Made by a program: the position numbers and the translations under genes
Shown: piece by piece, positions 35,553-44,058 of the stretch
Layout: the number at the start of each line of letters is the position of its first letter
Numbering within the stretch: the first letter of the stretch is position 1
The notes under the pieces: generated by a model
What the model saw: the letters and a program-made list of their open reading frames with translations, nothing else
Databases searched by the model: none
Told to the model about the DNA's origin: nothing
Assembly: GCA_025057275.1 (NCBI GenBank)
Contig: JANWXQ010000059.1
Location: 1-64,000 of the forward strand
DNA length: 64,000 bases
Direction of reading: 5' to 3'
Source: Chitinophagales bacterium
Lineage (GTDB): Bacteria > Bacteroidota > Bacteroidia > Chitinophagales > UBA10324

Positions 35553-37514
35553 ATGAAACCCACTGATCAACCGAACGGGAGAAACCGGGTAGTCATTGAC
35601 CAGATTCAGCCGGTCATTGAGGGCGGCCGTTATCCGGTTCGTCGTACCACAGGGGAATGGGTGGAAGCATCGGCTGATGTGTTTGCCGATGGGCACGATG
35701 TGGTGCAATGCCGCCTGCTCTACCGCCATCACAGCGAACGACGCTGGCACAGCGTGCCCATGGAGCCTGTATATGGTCATACCTTTCGCGGTAGCTTCCG
35801 GATTCAGCGGGAGGGATTATGGCAATTCAAAATAGCAGGGTGGGTGGACCATCCGCTGTCCTGGCAGCATCAGCTCAAGCGACGTCATCAGGCCCGCGAA
35901 CGTCTGGAATCGGAGTTATTGATGGGCGCACAATTTCTTCGCAACGTGCTCACCCGGTGCCGCGCGGAAGAACAGGAGGCTGTGCAGCAACTGGTGGATT
36001 TGTTTACCGATTCCGACCGATACGAACAGGCCGTTCAGGCTGCGCTGAACGGCGCGGCGCAGCATTGGTTTCTGGCCTATCCTGCCGATGAGCTTTGTAC
36101 CGAGTCGGCAGTAGTTCGCATTATGGCCGAGCGGTTGCGCGCACGGTTCAGTACCTGGTATGAACTTTTTCCGCGCTCGGCTGCTTCCAAGCCGGGCCAT
36201 CACGGCACCTTTTCCGATGTGCAACGTCTGTTGCCCCGCCTTCAGGAAATGGGCATCGATGTCCTGTATCTCCCTCCCATCCATCCCATTGGCCTGACGA
36301 ACCGAAAAGGAAAAAACAACTCATTGAGAGCCCGCAAAGGCGAACCCGGTGTGCCGTGGGCCATTGGCAACAAAGAGGGCGGCCATAAGGCCATTCACCC
36401 TCAACTGGGCACGTTGCAGGATTTCCGTGCTTTGCTCAAGGCCGCAGCAGAGCAAGGCATTGAAATTGCCCTGGATTATGCCCTGCAATGCTCGCCGGAC
36501 CACCCTTATGTCAAGCAACACCCATCCTGGTTTCGCTGGCGCCCCGATGGCTCAGTCCAGTATGCCGAAAATCCTCCCAAAAAATATCAGGACGTTATTC
36601 CTTTCAACTTTGAAACGGAAGACTGGAAAAACCTCTGGGACGAACTGAAAAGCATTTTGGAATTCTGGATTCAAGAAGGGGTAAAAATTTTTCGCGTTGA
36701 TAATCCGCACACCAAACCCATGGGCTTCTGGGAATGGGTCATTGCGAAAATCCATGAGGAGCACCCCGAGGTGATCTTTCTTTCAGAAGCGTTTACCGCA
36801 CCCAAAATGATGTATCACCTGGCTAAAATCGGATTCACCCAGTCGTACACCTATTTTACCTGGCGCCAGACCAAAGCCGAACTTATGGACTACATGGAAG
36901 AACTGACCAAAAGCGAAGTGCGAGAGTTCTTCCGCCCCAATTTCTGGCCCAACACCCCCGACATCCTTCCGTTTCACCTGCAGAGCGGCACCGAATCGGT
37001 ATTTATTACCCGCCTGTTTCTGGCTGCAACCCTCAGCGCCAACTACGGCTTTTATGGCCCGGTGTATGAACTCATGGTGCACGAAGCCCTGCCCGGCCGC
37101 GAAGAATACCTGAACAGCGAAAAGTACGAGTTGCGCCATTGGGACTGGGACCGCGATACCCGACTCAAAATGCTGATTGCCATAATCAACCGCGCCCGCA
37201 GGGAACATGAGGCGCTGCAGTTTACAAATAACATAGAATTTTTAAATATACAAAACGAGCATTTGCTTGCATATCTGAAATACGATCCGGCCGGCAGCGC
37301 CCACTTGTTGTGCGTGGCCAACCTGCATCCCGACCATACCCAAAGCGGCTTTGTACAGGTGCCTCTGGAAAAGATCGGCCGCACCGAAGAGCAGGAGTTT
37401 GCCGTCCGCGACCTGCTCAACGATGCCCGTTATATCTGGAAGGGTCGCTGGAATTACGTCGAACTTAACCCCCGCATTCTGCCCTGCCATTTGTTTCGCA
37501 TCGAAGATCCTTGA
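35553..37514 (+). CDS. glgE: Alpha-1,4-glucan:maltose-1-phosphate maltosyltransferase
   Basis: 653-aa GH13 subfamily 3 enzyme that transfers maltosyl units from maltose-1-phosphate to alpha-glucan. An N-terminal beta-sandwich (about 10-105), an inserted helical region (about 110-200), and the (beta/alpha)8 catalytic domain (about 200-570) are followed by a C-terminal beta domain. The nucleophile is Asp383 in FRVDNPH and the acid/base is Glu412 in FLSEAFT, with the same 29-residue spacing as in characterised GlgE. The next gene is a maltokinase, making the substrate in situ. Neither treS nor glgB is in the window. Confidence 0.95.
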   Translation: MKPTDQPNGRNRVVIDQIQPVIEGGRYPVRRTTGEWVEASADVFADGHDVVQCRLLYRHHSERRWHSVPMEPVYGHTFRGSFRIQREGLWQFKIAGWVDHPLSWQHQLKRRHQARERLESELLMGAQFLRNVLTRCRAEEQEAVQQLVDLFTDSDRYEQAVQAALNGAAQHWFLAYPADELCTESAVVRIMAERLRARFSTWYELFPRSAASKPGHHGTFSDVQRLLPRLQEMGIDVLYLPPIHPIGLTNRKGKNNSLRARKGEPGVPWAIGNKEGGHKAIHPQLGTLQDFRALLKAAAEQGIEIALDYALQCSPDHPYVKQHPSWFRWRPDGSVQYAENPPKKYQDVIPFNFETEDWKNLWDELKSILEFWIQEGVKIFRVDNPHTKPMGFWEWVIAKIHEEHPEVIFLSEAFTAPKMMYHLAKIGFTQSYTYFTWRQTKAELMDYMEELTKSEVREFFRPNFWPNTPDILPFHLQSGTESVFITRLFLAATLSANYGFYGPVYELMVHEALPGREEYLNSEKYELRHWDWDRDTRLKMLIAIINRARREHEALQFTNNIEFLNIQNEHLLAYLKYDPAGSAHLLCVANLHPDHTQSGFVQVPLEKIGRTEEQEFAVRDLLNDARYIWKGRWNYVELNPRILPCHLFRIEDP

Positions 37515-37596
37515 TCAGACATAGAGCTGCTCCTTTGTTGCTAAATTGTACGGCTCTTCTGAACTGGTGACGACCGCCGGCTTGCCGATTTCGCCG

Positions 37597-39075
37597 ATGC
37601 CGGCTGCAGGAGACGAGGCAACCCTGCAGTGGCTGGAGGGAGAAGTGTTGCCGGCTTATTTGCCCCGCTGCCGGTGGTTTGCCGCCAAAGCCCGCCGCCT
37701 GGCCCGTATCTATCTGGAGCTTGTGTTGCCCCTGCCGCTGGCTTCTACAGCGCTGTGGATGGTGCGCGCCCGCTTTACCGATGGGGGTTCCCAGCGCTAT
37801 CTGCTGCCCGTTGTGTGCACCGACCCATCCACTGACCTTCCCCAACAGGGCCGCATTGCTGAAACACCATCAGCCATTATGGCCGATGCCTGCTACGACG
37901 ACCGCTTCCGCCGCTTCCTGTTTGCGGCCATGTGCGCCAACGAACAGCTGGCTTATCCACAAGGCAGACTTTTGTTTCAGGCAGGTCGTAATCTCCGGCC
38001 CAACAGCGCTCAACTTCCGATGCAATCGCGGCTTTTGGCAGTTGAACAAAGCAACACCGCTATGATGTTCGACCTGCAGCCGTCAGGCTATTTTTTGAAA
38101 TTGTATCGCCGGATTCAGCAGTTGGAAAATCCTGAAGTGGAGCTTACCCGCTATCTGACCGAAGAGGCCGGTTTTACCTCCATACCTACCTATGCGGGAG
38201 CAATTTATTGGAAACCGGCAAGCGGTCAGGGCAGTACGCTGGCCATTCTGCAAGGCCAGATTCAGGCAAAAACCGACCTGTGGACATTATGGGGCAATTG
38301 CCTGAATGAAGTCCCCACGGATGCCGATCTGCCGGCCCTAGTGCAACATCAGGCCGTTCAGCTCGGCGTGCGCACAGCTGCTATGCACCGGGCTTTGTCG
38401 GCCGCTACCCATCAACCCCGACTCATTCCCGAACCGTTTCATCGGGCCTATTGCACTCTCCTTGCGGAACGTTGCCGCCGTATGTTGCAAGAAACGCTGC
38501 TTACACTGAAAAAACAGAACCATTTGCTTTCCGACTCAGCCCGCCACTTGGCCGGCTGGCTGACCGGGCAGCGCCTGCAAGCTGAAAGCCTGATTTCAGG
38601 TTTCGCATCAGCCACCTTGCACTCCCTGCGCATCCGCATTCACGGCGATTACCACCTTGGCCAGATCGTTACCGATGGAAACGACCTGACGATCCTGGAC
38701 TTTGAAGGCGAGCCGGACCGTTCCATCCTTCAGCGTCGCATCAAGCATTCCCCGCTGAAGGACGTAGCGGGCATGCTACGCTCCTTCCACTACAGGCTCT
38801 GCGCACAGATCCTGGATGCAGGCCAGGCTTTGCATGAATCGGCTGCAATAAGCCGTACGCTGCAGCATCGCTACGAACGGTTGTGCTCCCTTTTTCTTCA
38901 CGCCTATAAAAACAGCAATCCACCAGAATATCTGCTTTCTTGCCCGCAGGAAGAGTTTGATCAGCAATTGCGATTTCATTTATTGGAAAAAGCCATTTAC
39001 GAGCTGCGCTACGAACTGAACAGCCGGCCGGCCTGGGTGCCGATTCCTTTACAGGGCATGGTCAGCTTGTTGTAA
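37597..39075 (+). CDS. Maltokinase-like protein (Mak/Pep2 type)
   Basis: About 492-aa kinase of the maltokinase/aminoglycoside-phosphotransferase fold that makes maltose-1-phosphate from maltose and ATP for GlgE. The N-terminal cap contains LPAYLPRCRWFAAKARRLAR, typical of Mak; the catalytic Brenner motif is HGDYHLGQI and the metal motif is ILDFEGEPDR. The ATG at 37597 is chosen, but the frame is open from TTG 37546, so the start may be up to 17 codons earlier. It lies 82 bp after glgE and shares its strand. The catalytic motifs and context make the assignment solid; kinase activity is inferred. Confidence 0.88.
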   Translation: MPAAGDEATLQWLEGEVLPAYLPRCRWFAAKARRLARIYLELVLPLPLASTALWMVRARFTDGGSQRYLLPVVCTDPSTDLPQQGRIAETPSAIMADACYDDRFRRFLFAAMCANEQLAYPQGRLLFQAGRNLRPNSAQLPMQSRLLAVEQSNTAMMFDLQPSGYFLKLYRRIQQLENPEVELTRYLTEEAGFTSIPTYAGAIYWKPASGQGSTLAILQGQIQAKTDLWTLWGNCLNEVPTDADLPALVQHQAVQLGVRTAAMHRALSAATHQPRLIPEPFHRAYCTLLAERCRRMLQETLLTLKKQNHLLSDSARHLAGWLTGQRLQAESLISGFASATLHSLRIRIHGDYHLGQIVTDGNDLTILDFEGEPDRSILQRRIKHSPLKDVAGMLRSFHYRLCAQILDAGQALHESAAISRTLQHRYERLCSLFLHAYKNSNPPEYLLSCPQEEFDQQLRFHLLEKAIYELRYELNSRPAWVPIPLQGMVSLL

Positions 39076-39219
39076 AGTTTCGCATCCTGATTTGCGAATC
39101 GCTGCATTGTGCCTATGCACCGATTTTTCCTATTTTCATGCCGTCTTTAGCCGGGCACCCCCCTTTCCCGGCGCAAATAATTCATCGGAATCAAGTAAAA
39201 ACACCCAAAAAAACAACCC

Positions 39220-40575
39220 ATGGATGTAGCCAAAACCATATATGGCGTTGAAGCATTTGTCAGCAGGATTCAGGAAAAAAATCCCGGCGAATTGGAATTT
39301 CATCAGGCAGTGGAGGAGGTGGCGCAGGATGTGTTGCCCTTCGTGGAGGCACATCCCCGCTATGCACAGGCCCGAATTCTGGAACGCCTTACCGAAGCTG
39401 ACCGAATTGTGATCTTCCGCGTCTGTTGGATAGACGATCAGGGCAACTACCAGATCAACCGGGGGTATCGGGTTCAGATGAACAATGCCCTGGGACCCTA
39501 CAAGGGCGGGTTGCGTTTTCACCCCTCAGTGAACCTGAGCATATTAAAGTTTCTGGCATTTGAGCAGGTGTTCAAAAATGCGTTAACCGGTTTGCCCATG
39601 GGTGGAGGCAAAGGAGGCAGCAACTTCGACCCCAAGGGCAAATCGGATAATGAAGTCATGCGGTTTTGCCAGAGCTTCATGACCGAGCTGTTTCGACACA
39701 TTGGTCCGGACACCGACGTTCCTGCCGGCGACATCGGCGTTGGCGCCCGGGAGGTGGGCTATCTGTTCGGGCAGTACAAACGGCTCCGAAACGAATTTAC
39801 CGGTGTACTTACGGGCAAGGGGGCCGAATACGGCGGTAGCTACATTCGTCCCGAAGCTACCGGCTATGGCTGTGTGTATCTGCTGGAAGAGATGTTGCGC
39901 ACGCGCGGCGAGCAGCTCAAAGGCAAAAATGTGGTGATCAGCGGTTCAGGAAACGTGGCGCAGTATGCCGCAGAAAAAATCCTGGAGTTGGGAGGCCGGG
40001 TGGTTACGCTCAGCGACAGCGACGGCTTTATCCACGACCCCGACGGTTTGGATAAAGAAAAATTAAAATATGTAATGTGGCTGAAGAATGAACGGCGCGG
40101 CCGCATGGCCGAGTATGCCCGTAAGTTTGGCTGCGGCTATTATGCCGGCAAAAAGCCCTGGGCTGTCCCTGCCCACGTGGCAATCCCCTGCGCTACACAG
40201 AATGAGCTTTCCGGTGATGATGCCCGCGAACTGATCAGTAATGGTTGCCTGGCTGTGGTGGAAGGTGCCAATATGCCTTGCACACCGGAGGCGGTGGAAC
40301 ATTTTCTGCATAAGAAAGTACTCTATGCTCCGGGTAAAGCGAGCAATGCCGGCGGGGTAGCCGTGTCGGGTCTGGAAATGAGTCAGAATTCCCTCCGCCT
40401 GCGCTGGAGCCGCAACGAAGTGGACCAGCGTTTGCGGGAAATAATGCTCAGCATTCATCAGACCTGTGTGCAGTACGGCAAACAGGAGGATGGCTCGGTC
40501 AACTACGTAAAGGGAGCCAACATCGGCGGCTTTGTTCGCGTAGCCGATGCCATGCTGGCTCAGGGCCTGGTGTAA
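39220..40575 (+). CDS. gdhA: NADP-specific glutamate dehydrogenase
   Basis: 451-aa hexameric-type glutamate dehydrogenase that assimilates ammonia into 2-oxoglutarate. Motifs: GPYKGGLRFHPSVN and the substrate-binding LPMGGGKGGSNFDPKGKS, and a C-terminal Rossmann domain with VISGSGNVAQYA. Length and GSGNVA point to the NADPH-linked small-subunit family. It follows a 144-bp spacer after the maltokinase gene with no clear promoter. It is convergent with the hemerythrin gene, with a gap of 30 bp and no obvious terminator. Confidence 0.96.
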   Translation: MDVAKTIYGVEAFVSRIQEKNPGELEFHQAVEEVAQDVLPFVEAHPRYAQARILERLTEADRIVIFRVCWIDDQGNYQINRGYRVQMNNALGPYKGGLRFHPSVNLSILKFLAFEQVFKNALTGLPMGGGKGGSNFDPKGKSDNEVMRFCQSFMTELFRHIGPDTDVPAGDIGVGAREVGYLFGQYKRLRNEFTGVLTGKGAEYGGSYIRPEATGYGCVYLLEEMLRTRGEQLKGKNVVISGSGNVAQYAAEKILELGGRVVTLSDSDGFIHDPDGLDKEKLKYVMWLKNERRGRMAEYARKFGCGYYAGKKPWAVPAHVAIPCATQNELSGDDARELISNGCLAVVEGANMPCTPEAVEHFLHKKVLYAPGKASNAGGVAVSGLEMSQNSLRLRWSRNEVDQRLREIMLSIHQTCVQYGKQEDGSVNYVKGANIGGFVRVADAMLAQGLV

Positions 40576-40605
40576 CTCCGGAGGGTTTACTATTAAGATC
40601 TGAAA

Positions 40606-41277
40606 TCAGGCTGCTTTAGGCAGTTCCTCCAGCGTACGCCAACGATGCCGGAACTGTGGCCGGCCCCACCACCGAACAGCCCAACACACATACCACGGAA
40701 CCAGGCGGTACAGATGATGCCGCTCCTCGCTGTTGAGTCGGTCTTCGACCCAGGGGACATAATACACTTGATAGGCAAACGGGTCCTGACGCCGCAGCTT
40801 ACTTTCCAGTTGCCATTGATCGTCGTGGCTCCAACGGGCATTCATCATGTTCACCACCAGGCGTTCTTCACTGGCTATGTGGCTACGCATCAGCTCGAGC
40901 AACGCTATGCCGCGCTGTTGCAGCAGGTTGATGTTTCGTTGGCCCTCGGCCACAGCGCAATGCAAAAGGCCCTGAATTTCGTCCAGCAAAAACTGCAGAT
41001 GCTGATGTTCGGCTTCAATGTCCTCAATGGCTTCGGAGGGCGAGCCTGACCGGCGCTCCAGCTCCTGAAACAACACATGGTCTTCTGCCTGATGATGGCG
41101 CTCCAGCAGCTTGCGGAACTGCAGGTACCATTTTTGCAAGCGAAGCAGCTGCTCCGAAGAATATCCGCTTAGGGCCTGAAGGCTGCGGTGAAGCAATTCT
41201 ACATCCCGCAGCAAGGCACGGTGGGCAAAAAAAGTACTGCGCAAAGCCAAATGGGAAGAATGTTTAGGTTGGCTCAT
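40606..41277 (-). CDS. Hemerythrin-like (HHE) domain protein
   Basis: 223-aa cytoplasmic protein. The ATG at 41277 is preferred because the longer frame (41310) starts before a -7 promoter element. The N-terminal about 150 residues form a hemerythrin-like four-helix bundle with candidate ligands in FFAHRALLRD, LERHHQAEDHVLF, EAEHQHLQF and SHIASEE. The C-terminal 70 residues are Trp/Arg-rich (WGRPQFRHRWRTL) and not part of the domain. HHE proteins bind O2, iron or NO and are linked to stress sensing; the extra C-terminal tail is of unknown use. Confidence 0.8.
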   Translation of the reverse strand: MSQPKHSSHLALRSTFFAHRALLRDVELLHRSLQALSGYSSEQLLRLQKWYLQFRKLLERHHQAEDHVLFQELERRSGSPSEAIEDIEAEHQHLQFLLDEIQGLLHCAVAEGQRNINLLQQRGIALLELMRSHIASEERLVVNMMNARWSHDDQWQLESKLRRQDPFAYQVYYVPWVEDRLNSEERHHLYRLVPWYVCWAVRWWGRPQFRHRWRTLEELPKAA

Positions 41278-41287
41278 AGCCTTTAAG

Positions 41288-41295
41288 CAAATGTA
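41288..41295 (-). promoter_or_regulatory. Putative -7 element (TACATTTG) of the hemerythrin gene
   Basis: Perfect TAnnTTTG on the minus strand, 11 bp upstream of the ATG at 41277. The leader would be only a few nucleotides. No TTG at the expected -33 position. Confidence 0.45.
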
Positions 41296-41357
41296 AAAAG
41301 GCCCTTCCAAGCGCTGTATGGCCGGGCCGATGCCCTATTAAACTGCACCTCTTCCAT

Positions 41358-41365
41358 TAGCTTTG
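41358..41365 (+). promoter_or_regulatory. Putative -7 element (TAGCTTTG) of the esterase gene
   Basis: Perfect TAnnTTTG, only 5 bp before the ATG at 41371, so the transcript may begin at or next to the start codon. It is one of two divergent -7 elements in a 93-bp intergenic region. Confidence 0.45.
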
Positions 41366-41370
41366 GCTTC

Positions 41371-42765
41371 ATGTCTAATTGGTTGATCGGTTTTTTATGT
41401 GTCTGGCTGTGGCAAACCCAGGCGTTGGGTTTATCGGTAGTAATTGAGGTGGTTTCCCTTCCCTCCAATACACCAGCCAGCGATCCTATTTACATTGCCG
41501 GAACTTTCAATGGCTGGAATCCCGGCCATCCCTCGTACCAGCTCATGCCACCGGGCGGCCCTGCCTACAGCATTACGCTGCAGGGCACCGGCACCATTGA
41601 GTTCAAATTTACCCGGGGCAGTTGGTCCAAAGTGGAATGTCAGGCCGATGGTTCCTTTCTGCCCAACCGGCAGTTCACCTTCGGCTCTGCTGATACTTTG
41701 CAGGTTGCCATTGCTGCATGGGAGGACCTGCTCGGTGCCAGCTCGACTGCCCTGCCCAACGTGGTGCTGCTTTCCGACAGCTTTTTTATTCCCCAACTAA
41801 ACCGATACCGCAGCATCTGGTTGTACCTGCCGGATGATTACTACAGCGCGCCCGACAAACGCTATCCCGTTTTTTATCTTCAGGACGGGCAGAATGTTTT
41901 TGACGAGGCCACAGCCTTTGCCGGTGAATGGCAGGTAGATGAAACCCTGCATGCATTGGAGCTCAGCGGTGATGCCGGTTGCATAGTAGTGGCCGTGGCC
42001 AATGGCGGTGTAAATCGCATAGAAGAATATTCCCCATGGGTGAATCCATTGTATGGCGGCGGCCAGGGAGACGCCTATGCTGAATTTTTGGCTCAGGTGC
42101 TTAAGCCCTACATTGATGCCCATTACCGCACCTTTCCGCAGCGTGATTTCACCGCTATCGGAGGCAGTTCTCTGGGCGGGCTCATAGCCTTTTACACTGC
42201 ACTGAAATACAACGACGTCTTCAGCAAGGCGGCCGTGTTTTCTCCTTCTTTTTGGTTTGATGATTCGGTGGAACTTTTTGTTGCGGCCCACCAGAAATCG
42301 CACCCCATGCGCATTCGTTTTGTGGCCGGCTATCCGGAAAGCAGTTCCATGATCCCCGAAATCCGCAGCGTCTACGGTTTGCTTCGACAGGGCAGCTACA
42401 GTGAACAGGAACTGGATACTTCTTTTCATTGGGACGGGCAGCATGCCGAATGGTTCTGGGCTCGGGAATTCGGCCCCACCTATCTGTGGTTGTTTGCTTC
42501 ACAGGATGCTGTGGGATCAACAACAACATCGGCAGTGCGCCTGATTCCTCAGCCTGCTTTTGATCAGGTGGTCATCAGCGGCAGCTTGCCTTACGGCCAG
42601 CCATTGCAGGTGCGTATCTACGATTCCTCCGGCGTGCTTCGCCGCACCCTTTCCTGTCGGGCAGGTCAGCCCGTTGATCTGGGCAGCTTGCCTTCCGGAG
42701 TTTATCAAATGCAGGTGATGGTGGGCAGAAAGCGTTACGAAACGCCGCTGGTGCTGATTCGCTGA
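41371..42765 (+). CDS. T9SS esterase (alpha/beta-hydrolase) with N-terminal CBM-like domain
   Basis: 464-aa exported esterase. Signal peptide (1-20), a starch-binding-like beta domain (about 25-115, motif YIAGTFNGWNPG typical of CBM20/48 folds), an esterase domain of the putative-esterase D/Fes type (about 125-380) with nucleophile Ser267 in GGSSLGG, and a C-terminal sorting domain (about 390-464). The sorting domain is divergent: IPQPAFDQVV where the other cargo has YPNP. It may deacylate polysaccharides; the substrate is not known. It is divergent from the hemerythrin gene. Confidence 0.86.
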   Translation: MSNWLIGFLCVWLWQTQALGLSVVIEVVSLPSNTPASDPIYIAGTFNGWNPGHPSYQLMPPGGPAYSITLQGTGTIEFKFTRGSWSKVECQADGSFLPNRQFTFGSADTLQVAIAAWEDLLGASSTALPNVVLLSDSFFIPQLNRYRSIWLYLPDDYYSAPDKRYPVFYLQDGQNVFDEATAFAGEWQVDETLHALELSGDAGCIVVAVANGGVNRIEEYSPWVNPLYGGGQGDAYAEFLAQVLKPYIDAHYRTFPQRDFTAIGGSSLGGLIAFYTALKYNDVFSKAAVFSPSFWFDDSVELFVAAHQKSHPMRIRFVAGYPESSSMIPEIRSVYGLLRQGSYSEQELDTSFHWDGQHAEWFWAREFGPTYLWLFASQDAVGSTTTSAVRLIPQPAFDQVVISGSLPYGQPLQVRIYDSSGVLRRTLSCRAGQPVDLGSLPSGVYQMQVMVGRKRYETPLVLIR

Positions 42766-42789
42766 GGCCTCACCGCCGATGCTTTCACA

Positions 42790-44058
42790 TCAGCGCAGAA
42801 TGGCCAGACGGTCACCGTCCAGTTTTACCAGAATAAAAACCAGAATGGTGAACGACAACAGCGACGAGCCGCCGTAACTGATAAATGGCAACGGAATGCC
42901 GATAACCGGCATGAGGCCAATGGTCATGCCAATGTTGATGAACAGGTGAAAGAACAGCACCGAGGCCACGCAGTAGGCGTAGATCATGGAAAAGCGCGAG
43001 CGCTGACGCTGCGCAATAAACAGGATGCGCAGGATCAGCGCCAGAAAAAGCAATAACAACAGGGTGCTGCCCCAGAATCCGAATTCTTCGCCTATGGTGC
43101 AGAAAATGAAATCGGTGCTTTGTTCCGGAACAAAATTGTAACGGGTGAGGGTGCCGTTCAGAAATCCCTTACCCCAAAACCCGCCGGAACCAATGGCAAT
43201 TTTGGACTGCCGTACATTGTAATCGGCGTCGCGGGCCGCTGCCTCCTGTCCGAGCAAAACGCGGATGCGGTCCTGCTGATGGGGCTCAAGCATGTGTTCA
43301 AACACATAGCCGGAGGCAAACACATAGCCTACCGACAATAAGAGCGCCACAGCGCCGGTCAGCAGCAGGGCCCGGTTTTTTCTTACTGCTATCAGCACCA
43401 GAGCACCTAAAGCGAACAGGATCAGCACAAGCAGGGTTGGATCCATCACTACAGTGAGTAAGGATAGCGCCACCAGCAAAACCACTGCCAGCAGATACCC
43501 TGCCGAAAGTCCGAATCGATACATGACCAATGCATACGATGCAAAAACAATGGCAGATCCGGCATCGCCCTGAAGCAACACGAGCACGGCCGGCAGACCC
43601 AGAATGGCCAATGCAAGCAGTTGCTGCCGCAGACTTCGTATGTTGAAGTTCTGGCTACCCATCAGCTTGGCCAGGGCCAGTGCCGTGGCAAACTTGGCAA
43701 ACTCCGAAGGTTGCATGCGCACCGGACCCAGCACCAGCCAGTTCGTATCACCACGCACGGTTACCCCAAACACGAAAACCAGCAGGAGTAAAACCATCAT
43801 CACCCCATACACAGCATAGGCAAAAACAGTGTACACCTTGGAATCCACGAGAACGATTACTCCAGCAACAACCAGACTGACGAGCATCCACAACAATTGC
43901 CGGCCATGCATCTGGGTCAGGTCCAGCAGCCGGAAGTGGCCGTCGGCAGCTCCGGAAGAAAAGACGGCCAGCACGCCGATCACCATCAGCGTAACCACCA
44001 ATCCGATCAGCAGCCAGTCAATGCCCTGGTTGGGGCGCCGGGAAACGTAATAGGTCAT
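42790..44058 (-). CDS. rodA: Rod shape-determining protein RodA (SEDS glycosyltransferase)
   Basis: 422-aa integral membrane peptidoglycan polymerase with about 10 membrane helices. Conserved SEDS signatures are visible: GDTNWLVLGPVRMQPSEFAK and TDFIFCTIGEEFGFWGS, and the terminal segment IGIPLPFISYGGSSLL. It works with PBP2, whose gene overlaps its start by 4 bp. It follows a 24-bp convergent gap with the esterase gene. Confidence 0.96.
   Translation of the reverse strand: MTYYVSRRPNQGIDWLLIGLVVTLMVIGVLAVFSSGAADGHFRLLDLTQMHGRQLLWMLVSLVVAGVIVLVDSKVYTVFAYAVYGVMMVLLLLVFVFGVTVRGDTNWLVLGPVRMQPSEFAKFATALALAKLMGSQNFNIRSLRQQLLALAILGLPAVLVLLQGDAGSAIVFASYALVMYRFGLSAGYLLAVVLLVALSLLTVVMDPTLLVLILFALGALVLIAVRKNRALLLTGAVALLLSVGYVFASGYVFEHMLEPHQQDRIRVLLGQEAAARDADYNVRQSKIAIGSGGFWGKGFLNGTLTRYNFVPEQSTDFIFCTIGEEFGFWGSTLLLLLFLALILRILFIAQRQRSRFSMIYAYCVASVLFFHLFINIGMTIGLMPVIGIPLPFISYGGSSLLSFTILVFILVKLDGDRLAILR

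Noticed and set aside
39079-39098. Hairpin TTCGCA/TGCGAA after the maltokinase gene
   Set aside because: A 6-bp stem with an 8-nt loop but no T-run; too weak to call a terminator.
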